64,000 nt of DNA from Granulibacter bethesdensis. GTDB taxonomy: Bacteria > Pseudomonadota > Alphaproteobacteria > Acetobacterales > Acetobacteraceae. The translations under genes were made by a program, and so were the position numbers. Positions within the stretch are counted from its first letter, which is position 1; each line of letters opens with the position of its first letter. The stretch spans positions 124,001 to 188,000 of the forward strand of contig NZ_CP018192.1 in NCBI RefSeq assembly GCF_001889525.1, read 5' to 3'. Of this stretch, positions 8,827 to 18,600 are shown one piece after another. The notes beneath the pieces are model-generated. The model made no database searches. It was not told the DNA's origin and saw only the letters and a program-made list of their open reading frames with translations.

Positions 8827-10791
8827 ATGACCAGACGCGCCCCCTCTGACGCGCCCGCCCTTCTGTGCCCGGCGATCCGCTGTGGTTCCGTTTCTCGCCC
8901 GCGAGCGGTTTTCCCTTTACTGATCCGGATCGTCATGGCCGGGGCCGGAATGCCGGCGCTTTTCATGCATGGAGAGGCTTTGAGGCTGGTTTCATCCGCA
9001 TGGGCGGCCGACCCGCAACCCTATACGGTAGAGCTGGCCAAAACCGGCGATGCCGCCATTGATCAGGCCCTGACTGACAGCGCGACCCTGATCAGTCTGC
9101 GCACGTCCTCTCCGGTCGGTGGATTTGCACTGGTCGCGCGGGCGCAATCCGATCTGGATCGGTTGCAGACCGCCCTGAACAGTTTCGGTTATTACAAGGG
9201 CAAGGTGACGATCCGGATTGCCGGAAAGACCCTTGATGACCCCGATCTGCCGACCCTGATCGAACGGGCTCCGAAACAGCCGCCTTTGACGGTGACCATC
9301 GCTATTGAGAAAGGGCCTCTGTTCCACCTTCGGAATGTTCGCGTGGAAACACCACCGGGTACCACCCTGCCGGATATGGCCCGCAACGTGCTGCCGGTCA
9401 AAACCAGCGATCCCGCGATTGCGGCCAATGTACTGGCGGGGCAGTCGGCTTTGCTCAATGCCTTGCAGAATAATGGCTATGCTCTTGCGAAAGTGCAGGC
9501 GCCGGAGGCGTTCGAGCGTCCGGATCAGAATGTGCTTGATGTCGTCTACAAGGTGACGCCGGGGCCGCGGGTCGATCTGGGGCCGATTACGTTCTCGGGT
9601 CTGAAGCATACCAACGCGTCCTATGTGGAGCGGCGCTTGCTGCTGAAGTCCGGGCAGGAATATCAGGCCGATAAAATCGGCAGGGCGCGTCAGGATCTGT
9701 TGGCAGCCGGGATTTTCAGCTCTGTCCGTATGCGGGCGGCTGATCGCCTGAATACCGAGGGACGCCTGCCGCTGCGGATCGAGTTTACTGAAAGGCCGCG
9801 CCATGGCGTGTCTCTGGATGGGCTATACTCGACCGATCTTGGCGGCAGCCTGACCGGGACCTGGACCTATCGCAATATTTTCGGCAACGGTGAAACCCTT
9901 GCCCTGTCGGCGGCAGCCACCGAGGTTGCAGCGCAGGTGGCTTCCCAGCCCGGTTACAATATCGGAGCGGTCTATACGATTCCCGACTGGTTACGGCGCA
10001 ATCAGTCGCTTCAATTCTATGCCACCGGCGTGCGGGAGTATTTTTATTCCTATGACCGCACTGCAATCATCGTCGGGGCGACATTGACACGGAAACTGAG
10101 CGATCACTGGAATGGCAGCATCGGCCTGACCGCCATTCAGGAAAGGGTCGGGCAGCAGGGCGTCAGGACCAATTACACGCTGGTGCAGGTGCCGGTGACG
10201 CTCAAATACGATGATACCGGCAGCCTTTTCGAGCCGACCCATGGCTATCGCGCCATTATCAGCGCCACACCGACGGAAAGTCTGCCTTCCGGCGGCAGTG
10301 GAGCCTCGAAGACCTTTGTTCTGATGAAGGCGCAGGGATCGACTTATATCAATCTGTCACGGCGGGAAGGGCGCAGTATTCTGGCGCTGCGTGCCCTGGT
10401 GGGGGCGGCGCCGGGCGTGTCGCTGATGGATCTGCCGCCTGATCAGCGTTTCTATGCTGGTGGCAGCGATACGATCCGCGGCTATAAATACCAGTTCGTC
10501 GGGCCGACTTTTCCTAACAATGATCCGACCGGCGGCACGGCCGTGGATGCGGCGACGGTGGAACTGAGGCAGCGTTTCGGCTCCAGCTATGGCGTGGCGC
10601 TGTTCGTCGATGCGGGTCAGGTCAGCCAGAATGGCGGCCCGTTTTCGGGTGATCTGCGGGTCGGTGCAGGTATCGGCGCACGTTATTATACTGCGATCGG
10701 ACCAATTCGGGTGGATTTTGCCCTGCCGCTGATGAAACAGCGGGGCAACAGCAGCTTCCAGGCCTATATCGGCATCGGGGAGGCTTTCTGA
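8827..10791 (+). CDS. tamA: TamA, Omp85-family outer-membrane assembly factor
   Basis: A 654-residue outer-membrane protein. A signal-bearing N-terminus (to about residue 62, ending near SAWAADP) is followed by three POTRA-like domains (about 65-330; note the SFGYYKGKV and NNGYALAKV segments) and a 16-strand barrel from about 340 to the C-terminal aromatic FEAF-type end (GIGEAF). The barrel includes the conserved YAGGSDTIRGY block (the RGY motif on the inward loop). TamA inserts a subset of outer-membrane proteins with TamB, encoded 1 base downstream. The long N-terminus suggests the true start could be the ATG at 8935. Confidence 0.93.
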   Translation: MTRRAPSDAPALLCPAIRCGSVSRPRAVFPLLIRIVMAGAGMPALFMHGEALRLVSSAWAADPQPYTVELAKTGDAAIDQALTDSATLISLRTSSPVGGFALVARAQSDLDRLQTALNSFGYYKGKVTIRIAGKTLDDPDLPTLIERAPKQPPLTVTIAIEKGPLFHLRNVRVETPPGTTLPDMARNVLPVKTSDPAIAANVLAGQSALLNALQNNGYALAKVQAPEAFERPDQNVLDVVYKVTPGPRVDLGPITFSGLKHTNASYVERRLLLKSGQEYQADKIGRARQDLLAAGIFSSVRMRAADRLNTEGRLPLRIEFTERPRHGVSLDGLYSTDLGGSLTGTWTYRNIFGNGETLALSAAATEVAAQVASQPGYNIGAVYTIPDWLRRNQSLQFYATGVREYFYSYDRTAIIVGATLTRKLSDHWNGSIGLTAIQERVGQQGVRTNYTLVQVPVTLKYDDTGSLFEPTHGYRAIISATPTESLPSGGSGASKTFVLMKAQGSTYINLSRREGRSILALRALVGAAPGVSLMDLPPDQRFYAGGSDTIRGYKYQFVGPTFPNNDPTGGTAVDAATVELRQRFGSSYGVALFVDAGQVSQNGGPFSGDLRVGAGIGARYYTAIGPIRVDFALPLMKQRGNSSFQAYIGIGEAF

Positions 10792-10792
10792 G

Positions 10793-13700
10793 ATGCGCCG
10801 TGTCCTCAAATGGCTTCTCGGGATCGTCCTGACGCTGCTGGCTCTGCCAGTGCTGGCTCTGGTGCTGTTGGTGATCGGGTTGAATACCGGGATCGGACAG
10901 AGACAGGTGGACCGGCTGGCAAACTCCATGACCGGCGGCATGGTCATGATGCAGGGGTTTGGCGGCAGTTTTCCGGATGGTCTGCGTATCGCCCGTCTGG
11001 AACTGCATGATGCGAAAGGAACCTGGCTGGAGATCGACCGGCTGGCGCTGGACTGGCGGATTTTGAGGTTGCTGGGGCGGGAGGTCTGGATTGACGCCCT
11101 GACTGCCGACCGCATCGCCATTCCCCGTCTGGCGCAGGCCGCACCGGGCGGGGAGGAGACGCCTGCCTCATCCGGGCAAGGTTTTTCGCTGCCGGTGCAG
11201 GTTGTGCTGAATCATCTGCGGATCGGCAGGCTGGAGGTTGGCAAACCGGTCGCGGGCACGGCTCTGGTGGCCATGCTGGAAGGGCGGGCCGCGATCCGCA
11301 AGCTTGATCTGGCCGCTCCAACCCCTGACCAAATCGCACAGGCGGATCTGGCGCTCGACGTCCATCGTCTGGATGGACCGGATCAGGGGGCCGACCATTA
11401 TCATCTGGATGCGGCGGTGGATCAGACCCGTATCGCCGCCCATGTCACCACGCAGGAGGCAGTGCATGGCCTCATCGCCACCATGGCGGCCCTGCCGGGT
11501 GTTCAGGGGATCAATGCCGATATCAAACTCGATGGTCCGTGGCAGGCGGCCCATGTTGCCGCCACTGTCTCGGCCCTGCCATTACAGGCGGAGATCAAGG
11601 GGACGGTCGATACGCTCGGTCGTTCCGCCCTGCTGGATGTAGAGGCTCATGCGGGGGCCATGGAGCCTCGCCCGGATGTGCAATGGCGCTCTGTGACGCT
11701 GACGGCGCATGTGGCCGGTCCGTTTCTCAAGCCAGATGCGAAAGCGCATATCGTTCTGAAGGGTCTGAGTGCAGCCGGAGCTTCGTTGTCCGCGCTGACG
11801 GCGGATGTCGATGGCAATGCCGGATATGTCACCTTGCGCAGCCGGGTGGAGGATTTGCGGATTCCCGGCCCGAAACCGGATCTTCTGATGGCTGACCCCC
11901 TGTTGCTGGATGCGTCGGTGCGTCTGGATGATTCATCCCGTCCCGTGACGTTCACGCTGTCGCACACGCTGCTCGCGTTGAAAGGCGATGCACGGACCGC
12001 GGGAAAGATGACCGTTCATGCTGCCTTGTCCCTGCCCGATCTGACACCGCTGGCGGCGATTGGCGGGGTTGATCTGAAGGGCGATGCCGCGCTGCAACTT
12101 CAGGCGGCGATGGAGGGGGACAAGGCTCAGGCCGATCTGAATGGTACCATATCGGTCACGGGTGGCATGGCCCCCATTCCCGCGTTACTGGGCGAAAAAG
12201 CGCGCGTGGCCCTGTCTGCCCATATGGATGGCCAAGGGGATAGGCAGGGGGAGGGGCGACGTATCACCCTCTCCAACCTTGCTCTTCATGGCAGGACCTT
12301 GTCTGTCGGGGCGAAAGGCGGCCTGAACGGTCAGACTGTGGCACTCGACTGGACCATCGGGCTGAGCGATCTGCATGCACTGGCGGCGACGCTCAAGGGG
12401 AATATACAGGCGGCTGGCAGCGTGACCGGTCCGACCGGCGATCTGACCGCCCATGCCGCCATTGATGGAATCGTGGAGGCGCATCAATCCGGGCAGGAGG
12501 TTAAGTCCGGTCCATTGCATCTCGCTCTGGACGCGGTGCATCTGCCTTCGGCACCGGAGGCACATCTGATCGCCACCGGTACGCTGGACAGGGGACCGGT
12601 GGCGCTGGATATCAAAGCCAGCCGTCGACCCGATGGAGCGATGCAGGCTTCTATCGGCAAGGTTGACTGGAAATCTCTCCATCTGGATGGGGCTATGGCG
12701 CTGGCGGCGGGGGCGAAAATTCCCCATGGTGCGCTGGTGTTGAATTTTACCAGGCTGGATGACCTCCGACCTTTGCTCGGCCAGCCGATCAGTGGCTCTG
12801 TCGCGGCGAAGGCGGATTTTTCTGATGCGCTGGCAACCCTTCATCTCACTGCCACGCGTGCGGGCTTACCCGGAAAGGCCGCTGTCGCAAAGGCTGATCT
12901 GGATGCGACCGTCAAATCGCCTGTCGCTGATCCCGATGTGAATGCCAGGCTCGAGGTCAGAGGTATCGCTGCCAGCGGCACAACCGGCAATGCTACTCTT
13001 TTCGCCCAGGGGCGGCAGAGTGCACTGGCTGTAAGATTGAACACGGCGCTTAACGGCGTGGCGGGGGCACCGCTTCAGGCCAGTCTGGCGGCACTGCTGG
13101 ATGTGCCGGCCGGACAGGTGGCCCTCTCGGCATTGCAGGCTGGCTGGAAAGGTCAGACGGCGCGGCTGCTTGCGCCGGTTCGCATCGGCTACAAGGATGG
13201 CGTGACGGTGGACCGGCTGCGGATGGGCGTGGCGCAGGCCGTACTGGATGTATCGGGCCGGGCTACACCGAAGCTCGATCTGCGGGTGGCCCTGACCAAT
13301 CTGACTGCCGATCTGGCCCGGGTCGTGGCACCGGATGTGAAGGCTGCCGGGCGGCTGGATATGCAGGCCATTTTGAAGGGGGAACCTGCGCATCCGGCCG
13401 GCTCCGCTTCCATCACCGCACGCGGTCTGCGCATGTTGACCGGGGATGCCCGTGCTCTGCCGCCGGCTGATATCGTGGTGAAAGCCGATATGGATGGCCG
13501 CATGGCCCGGATCGATACACGTCTGAATGCTGGTTCCACGACCATGACGATTGCGGGCACGGTGCCGGAAGCGGTCTCCGGTCCGTTGAATATCGCAGCG
13601 CGGGGGAAGGCAGATCTGCGGATTCTCGATCCGATCCTGTCGGCGCAGGGGCGGCGTGTGCAGGGCATGATGATCGTCGATGCAAGGGTCGGTGGCACTA

Positions 13701-14887
13701 TCGCAGCCCCGAATGCGTCCGGTACGGTACGGCTGACGGGTGGCGATGTGCAGGATGTCACACTGGGTCTGCACCTCGCCCGGATCGAAGCCCTCATCAG
13801 CGCAGCAGGGGATACGCTACGCATTGATCAGTTCAACGCAGGGGCCGGACAAGGCACGCTCAGCCTTGGCGGCTCGGTCGGGATCAAGCCGCCGATGCCG
13901 GTCGATCTCGCGGTGAAGGCCAGCAACGCCACGCTGATCGCCAGCGATCTGATGACGGAGCGGCTGAATGCCGATCTCACCCTGCGCGGCCAGATTACAA
14001 AGGAACTGACCGCCAGTGGTCATATCAAAATCCTGCGCGCCGATATCAGGGTGCCGGAGCATATGCCCTCCAGCGTTGCCGTGCTGGATGTGATCAAACC
14101 CGGCCAGAAACCGCCACCACCATCCACCTCATCCGGTCCCGTGATTCGTCTGGATGTGACGCTCGATGCGCCGGAGCAGATCTTCGTGCGTGGCCGTGGT
14201 CTGGATGCGGAGCTGGCCGGGCGGTTGCATCTGCATGGTACGGCGAGCAATCCGCAGACCGATGGCGGTTTTGAATTGCGGCGCGGCCAGTTCAGCGTGG
14301 CTGGTACGACGCTGAATTTCACCGAGGGCCGCGTGACCTTCGATGGCAGCACGACCGATCCGGCGCTGGATTTCACGGCCAGCTCCACCTCCGGCAGCGT
14401 GACGGCCAGCCTGCATGTGGGCGGTCATGCCAGCGATCCGAAAATCACACTCTCCAGCCAGCCCGAACTGCCGCAGGATGAAGTCCTGGCCCGGCTGTTG
14501 TTCCAATCCAGCATGGCCAGCCTGTCCCCGTTCCAGCTGGCGGAAATCGCGGCGGCGCTGGCACAGTTGAGCGGTGCGACGGGGGGTGGTGATCCCCTGA
14601 ACTCGGTGCGCAGTGCGCTGGGGCTGGACCGGCTGTCGGTCGGCGGAGGTTCTCAGAATGGGGCTACCATGCCCAATAGCCGCACCAATCAGGGGCCGTC
14701 GGTCGAGGCGGGTAAATACATCGCACGCGGCATTTATGTCGGTGCCAAGCAGAGTGTGGGTGGAGCAAACAGTGTCAGCGCGGCGGAGGTGCAGATCGAC
14801 CTGACCCGCGGGCTGAAGCTGAAGGCCGATGCCGGTTCCGGGCCGGGAGCCAATGCGGTCGGTCTGTCCTACGGGTTCGATTACTGA
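10793..14887 (+). CDS. tamB: TamB, inner-membrane-anchored translocation/assembly module
   Basis: A 1364-residue AsmA-like protein. One N-terminal membrane helix (LLGIVLTLLALPVLALVLLVI, roughly residues 8-28, minus a residue) leads into a very long repetitive beta-helical region and the C-terminal DUF490/TamB domain (about 1000-1364), with the typical ending RGLKLKADAG...VGLSYGFDY. TamB spans the periplasm as a lipid-conducting groove and helps TamA. It starts 1 base after the tamA stop, so expression is coupled. Composition is unremarkable; length is in the family range of 1250-1500. Confidence 0.93.
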   Translation: MRRVLKWLLGIVLTLLALPVLALVLLVIGLNTGIGQRQVDRLANSMTGGMVMMQGFGGSFPDGLRIARLELHDAKGTWLEIDRLALDWRILRLLGREVWIDALTADRIAIPRLAQAAPGGEETPASSGQGFSLPVQVVLNHLRIGRLEVGKPVAGTALVAMLEGRAAIRKLDLAAPTPDQIAQADLALDVHRLDGPDQGADHYHLDAAVDQTRIAAHVTTQEAVHGLIATMAALPGVQGINADIKLDGPWQAAHVAATVSALPLQAEIKGTVDTLGRSALLDVEAHAGAMEPRPDVQWRSVTLTAHVAGPFLKPDAKAHIVLKGLSAAGASLSALTADVDGNAGYVTLRSRVEDLRIPGPKPDLLMADPLLLDASVRLDDSSRPVTFTLSHTLLALKGDARTAGKMTVHAALSLPDLTPLAAIGGVDLKGDAALQLQAAMEGDKAQADLNGTISVTGGMAPIPALLGEKARVALSAHMDGQGDRQGEGRRITLSNLALHGRTLSVGAKGGLNGQTVALDWTIGLSDLHALAATLKGNIQAAGSVTGPTGDLTAHAAIDGIVEAHQSGQEVKSGPLHLALDAVHLPSAPEAHLIATGTLDRGPVALDIKASRRPDGAMQASIGKVDWKSLHLDGAMALAAGAKIPHGALVLNFTRLDDLRPLLGQPISGSVAAKADFSDALATLHLTATRAGLPGKAAVAKADLDATVKSPVADPDVNARLEVRGIAASGTTGNATLFAQGRQSALAVRLNTALNGVAGAPLQASLAALLDVPAGQVALSALQAGWKGQTARLLAPVRIGYKDGVTVDRLRMGVAQAVLDVSGRATPKLDLRVALTNLTADLARVVAPDVKAAGRLDMQAILKGEPAHPAGSASITARGLRMLTGDARALPPADIVVKADMDGRMARIDTRLNAGSTTMTIAGTVPEAVSGPLNIAARGKADLRILDPILSAQGRRVQGMMIVDARVGGTIAAPNASGTVRLTGGDVQDVTLGLHLARIEALISAAGDTLRIDQFNAGAGQGTLSLGGSVGIKPPMPVDLAVKASNATLIASDLMTERLNADLTLRGQITKELTASGHIKILRADIRVPEHMPSSVAVLDVIKPGQKPPPPSTSSGPVIRLDVTLDAPEQIFVRGRGLDAELAGRLHLHGTASNPQTDGGFELRRGQFSVAGTTLNFTEGRVTFDGSTTDPALDFTASSTSGSVTASLHVGGHASDPKITLSSQPELPQDEVLARLLFQSSMASLSPFQLAEIAAALAQLSGATGGGDPLNSVRSALGLDRLSVGGGSQNGATMPNSRTNQGPSVEAGKYIARGIYVGAKQSVGGANSVSAAEVQIDLTRGLKLKADAGSGPGANAVGLSYGFDY

Positions 14888-15011
14888 CCTTGGCGCACCC
14901 GCAGCCTGCTCTGATCGGAAGTGGTCTGGGTGATATAACGAGCCGCCTGATTCCGCCTGTCGCCAAACCGGCCTAGACTGCTCCGATGCAGGAAACAGGA
15001 CCGGATCGACG

Positions 15012-16808
15012 GTGGTGACAATCTTGAGGCGGATGGGTTTGTGGCTGACCGGCATTGCCTTTCTGCTGGGGGCGGCCATACCGGTGCAGGCGGCGGAGGC
15101 GGGCGGCAAGGATGCAGACTGGCCGCATCCTCTGGGTGGCGATCATGCGCAGCGATACAGCGCACTGACACAGATCAACCGGCAGACCGTGAAGCATCTG
15201 CGTCCGGTCTGGAGCTTCTCGACCGGTGTGCTGCGGGGTCATGAGGGCGGCCCGCTGGTGGTGGGGGATACGATGTATGTCCACACCCCCTTTCCGAACC
15301 GGCTGTTCGCGCTGGATCTGAACAATGACGGGCGCATCCGCTGGAGCTACACGCCGGTGCAGGATCCGGCCGTGATCGGGATCATGTGCTGCGACACGGT
15401 CAATCGCGGCCCTGCTTATGCGGATGGCCGCCTGTTCCTGCATCTGGCGGATACGAGTCTGGTGGCGCTGGATGCCCAAACCGGCCAGGAGTTGTGGAAG
15501 ATCAGAGACGGTGATCCGGCCAAAGGGGAAACTGGCACGTCCGCTCCCCTCGTAGCCGGTGATCTGGTGCTGGTCGGCAATAGCGGGGGCGAATTCGGCG
15601 TGCGTGGCCATATGACGGCCTATGCGGTCAAGGACGGCCACCGCGTCTGGCGTGCCTACGCGGTGGGGCCGGATAGCGACACGCTGATGGATCCTCTGCA
15701 CACCACGCAGATGGGCCAGCCGGTCGGTGCAAATTCTTCGCTGTCGTCATGGAGCGGGGATGCATGGAAACTGGGGGGCGGGCCGTCCTGGGGCTGGATT
15801 TCCTACGATCCGGCGCTGGACCTGATCTATTACGGCACCGGCAATCCGGGGGTATGGAATCCGCTGCAACGGCCGGGCGACAATCGCTGGGCCATGAGTG
15901 TCTTTGCGCGGGATCGCAAAACCGGGATCGCGAAATGGGTCTATCAGTTCACCCCGCACGATGCCTGGGATTATGACGGGATCAACGAGATGATCCTCGC
16001 CGATATTCCGGTGAACGGGCGGCAGACAAAGGCGCTGGTGCATTTCGATCGTAACGGCTTTGCCTATGTGCTGGATCGGGTCCGCGGCATGCTGCTTCAG
16101 GCAAAGCCGTTCGATCCATCGCTGAACTGGGCGAAAGAAATCGACCTCTCGACCGGAAAGCCGGTGCGTAACACCCGCTATGAACCGAAGCAGGAAGATA
16201 AAGCGACCAAAGACATCTGTCCCAGCTCTCTGGGCGCGAAAAACGAACAACCGGCTGCTTTCTCACCGCAGGCAGGGTTGTTTCTGGTACCGGTCAACCG
16301 CATCTGTATGGATGAGGAACCGTTTCGCGTCTCCTATCAGGCGGGGCAGCCTTATGTGGGGGCAAACCTGACCCTGTATCCCCCACCCTCTCCCCCGCTG
16401 GGGACGAAAGATCTCGGCGCGTTCATCGGCTATGATGCCGGTCAGGGCCGGATTGTCTGGACGGATACGGAGCCTTTTTCCGTCTGGTCCGGAGCGCTGG
16501 CGACGGCGGGAGGCGTGGCGTTTTACGGAACGCTTGAAGGCTGGCTCAAGGCGGTGGATGCGAAGGATGGTTCCTTGCTCTGGCAATACAAAACCCCGTC
16601 CGGGATTATCGGCAACGTCATGACTTATCGCCATCATGGTCGTCAGTATGTCGCGGTGCTGTCCGGTGTCGGCGGATGGGCCGGCATCGGTCTGGCTGAG
16701 GGGCTGGGGGCGGAGGATAGCGAAGGCACCGGGGCTGCGGTGCTGAACCGTGCCCTGAACAATTATACACGGCTTGGCGGTGTTCTGACGGTTTTCGGCC
16801 TGCCGTGA
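15012..16808 (+). CDS. PQQ-dependent alcohol dehydrogenase, lanthanide (XoxF/ExaF) type
   Basis: A 598-residue periplasmic quinoprotein with an N-terminal signal peptide (cleavage near PVQA-A). It is an eight-blade propeller with several W-docking motifs. Vicinal cysteines 126-127 (MCCDT) form the disulfide ring over PQQ. The catalytic segment is HDAWDYDG, with catalytic Asp320 and a second aspartate at 322. The extra aspartate two residues on is the known marker of lanthanide-binding enzymes; calcium enzymes have Ala/Ser/Thr there. There is no C-x2-C-H haem motif, so an external cytochrome is needed. Its stop overlaps the next gene (GTGA). The start may be GTG 15012 or ATG 15033. Confidence 0.85.
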   Translation: MVTILRRMGLWLTGIAFLLGAAIPVQAAEAGGKDADWPHPLGGDHAQRYSALTQINRQTVKHLRPVWSFSTGVLRGHEGGPLVVGDTMYVHTPFPNRLFALDLNNDGRIRWSYTPVQDPAVIGIMCCDTVNRGPAYADGRLFLHLADTSLVALDAQTGQELWKIRDGDPAKGETGTSAPLVAGDLVLVGNSGGEFGVRGHMTAYAVKDGHRVWRAYAVGPDSDTLMDPLHTTQMGQPVGANSSLSSWSGDAWKLGGGPSWGWISYDPALDLIYYGTGNPGVWNPLQRPGDNRWAMSVFARDRKTGIAKWVYQFTPHDAWDYDGINEMILADIPVNGRQTKALVHFDRNGFAYVLDRVRGMLLQAKPFDPSLNWAKEIDLSTGKPVRNTRYEPKQEDKATKDICPSSLGAKNEQPAAFSPQAGLFLVPVNRICMDEEPFRVSYQAGQPYVGANLTLYPPPSPPLGTKDLGAFIGYDAGQGRIVWTDTEPFSVWSGALATAGGVAFYGTLEGWLKAVDAKDGSLLWQYKTPSGIIGNVMTYRHHGRQYVAVLSGVGGWAGIGLAEGLGAEDSEGTGAAVLNRALNNYTRLGGVLTVFGLP

Positions 16809-17680
16809 CGGGTATGTCCCCCCGACGTCCGGGTCGTCTGGATAAAACGGGCTGGATCGGGTTGATCCTGCTGGGGGCGATCGTGCTGTCGGCTGTTTTC
16901 GCACCCTGTCTATCCCCTTATCCGCCCGGATTGCAGCTTTCCGACGGGCTGGATGCTGATGGAGCGCCGCTACCGCCCTGCTGGCGCTTTCCGCTGGGGA
17001 CTGATCTGCTGGGGCGGGATGTGCTGTCCCGGTTGTTATGGGGCGGACGGGATGCGCTGCTGATCGGTGGGGTGGCCAATACCGTTGCCGTGATGACCGG
17101 AACCCTCATCGGGATGTGCGCCGCCATGGCGACAGGACGGGTGGGGGGCTGGATCGGGGCCGGGCTGATGCGGCTGACTGATCTGGTGGCCTCGATCCCC
17201 GTGCTGCTGCTGGCGGTGACGGTTTCGGCGGTGTTACGCCCCTCCATCTGGGTGGTGATGCTGGTGGTGGCGCTGGCAGGATGGGCGCCGGTCGCAAGGG
17301 TGATTTATGTTGAAACCTCCGGCCTGTCCGCGCGCCTGCATGTGCGGGCGGCCCGTGCTTTGGGGGTGGGCTGGGGAAGGATCGTGCTGCGGCATATCCT
17401 GCCGCTGCTCGGGCCGGTGATTGTGGTCTGGGGTACGCTCGGGATTGCAGGCTCGGTATTGCTGGAAGCGACATTGTCGTATCTCGGGGCCGGCGTGCAG
17501 CCGCCGGAAGCATCCTGGGGCAGCATCATCAATGAAAATCAGGCTTATTTGCTGATTGCGCCGTGGCTGGTCTTTGCGCCGGGCGGAGCGATCCTGCTGC
17601 TGGCGGCAGGGGCGAATTTGACCGGTTCTGCGTTGAAGCGCCGCTGGATGCCGGGCGCTACGGAGCTGGATTCCTTGTGA
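16805..17680 (+). CDS. ABC transporter permease, DppC/OppC type
   Basis: A 291-residue inner-membrane permease of the oligopeptide/nickel importer family. It has the N-terminal OppC-type segment (LSPYPPG...PLGTDLLGRDVLSRLLWGGR-like) and about six helices; the ATPase-contact EAA loop is RAARALGVGWGRIVLRHILP. It begins at a GTG that overlaps the dehydrogenase stop and ends in an overlap with the next permease, so the gene is translationally tied to the PQQ dehydrogenase. Order (C-type permease before B-type, binding protein last) is the reverse of the common dpp/opp layout. Substrate unknown. Confidence 0.88.
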   Translation: MTGMSPRRPGRLDKTGWIGLILLGAIVLSAVFAPCLSPYPPGLQLSDGLDADGAPLPPCWRFPLGTDLLGRDVLSRLLWGGRDALLIGGVANTVAVMTGTLIGMCAAMATGRVGGWIGAGLMRLTDLVASIPVLLLAVTVSAVLRPSIWVVMLVVALAGWAPVARVIYVETSGLSARLHVRAARALGVGWGRIVLRHILPLLGPVIVVWGTLGIAGSVLLEATLSYLGAGVQPPEASWGSIINENQAYLLIAPWLVFAPGGAILLLAAGANLTGSALKRRWMPGATELDSL

Positions 17681-18600
17681 GCCTGTTCATCCTCCGGCGG
17701 TTGGTACAGGCCGCGTTGACCTTGCTAGGGGTGGCGGCGCTGGCCTTCCTGCTGATCCATCTGATGCCGGCGGATCAGGCACGCAGTGTTGCTGGGCGCT
17801 CGGCAACGCTGGAGCAGGTGGCGCGGATCCGTCATGCCATGGGGCTGGACCGGTCCCTGATGGCGCAATTCTCCGGCTGGATCGGCGGGTTGGTAAAGGG
17901 TGATCTGGGGCAGTCGCTGGTGCAGCGTGTACCGGTGGCGCTCCTGATCGGGGAGCGTCTGCCTGCCACTCTTTTCCTGTTGGTGGGGGCTGTGCTGGCG
18001 GAGATTGCGATCGGCCTTCCTGCCGGTCTGCTGGCGGCTCGCGCTCCGGGCGGGTGGCTGGACCGGATAGTGATGGGTGGATCGGTGATCGGCGTTTCTC
18101 TGCCGCCTTTCGTGGTGGCGCTGGGTATGCTGATGCTGTTCTCGGTCTGGCTGGGCTGGTTTCCGATCGGAGGGTATGGGGGTGTGCGGCACTGGGTACT
18201 GCCCTCTGTCACGCTCGGCCTGCTGGGGGCCGGCTGGTATGCACGGATGGTCCGGGCTGCCGCGCTGAATGTGGTTGCCGCTGATTACATCCGCACGGCC
18301 CGTGCCAAAGGGGCGGGAGAAACCCGGATCATGATCCATCATGTGCTGCGGAATGCCGCTTTGCCGGTATTGGCGCTGGCGGGAACTGATATTGCAGGGT
18401 TCCTGTCCGGGGCAGTGGTGGTGGAAAGCGTGTTTGGCTGGCCCGGCATGGGGCAACTGGTGTGGCAGGCGATCCCGTTGCTGGATGTTCCGGTCATTCT
18501 GGGGGTGACGATGGTGGCGGCGGCCGGAGTGGTGCTGACCAGCCTGCTGGTCGATCTGCTGGCCCCGCTGATCGATCCGCGCATAGGGCTGCCGCGATGA
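17677..18600 (+). CDS. ABC transporter permease, DppB/OppB type
   Basis: A 307-residue inner-membrane permease, partner of the preceding gene. It has the DppB hallmark N-terminus (LRRLVQAALTLLGVAALAF, then MPADQAR and a LGLD-like MGLDRSL segment) and the EAA loop around RTARAKGAGETRIMIHHVLRNA, ending GLPR. I take the GTG at 17677, which overlaps the stop of the upstream permease (GTGA); longer readings would run inside that gene. Its own stop overlaps the next ATG. No ATPase gene of this transporter is present nearby. Confidence 0.88.
   Translation: MSLFILRRLVQAALTLLGVAALAFLLIHLMPADQARSVAGRSATLEQVARIRHAMGLDRSLMAQFSGWIGGLVKGDLGQSLVQRVPVALLIGERLPATLFLLVGAVLAEIAIGLPAGLLAARAPGGWLDRIVMGGSVIGVSLPPFVVALGMLMLFSVWLGWFPIGGYGGVRHWVLPSVTLGLLGAGWYARMVRAAALNVVAADYIRTARAKGAGETRIMIHHVLRNAALPVLALAGTDIAGFLSGAVVVESVFGWPGMGQLVWQAIPLLDVPVILGVTMVAAAGVVLTSLLVDLLAPLIDPRIGLPR

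Noticed and set aside
9305-9556. Small plus-strand frames inside tamA
   Set aside because: Out-of-frame readings in a GC-rich gene; no independent start signals.
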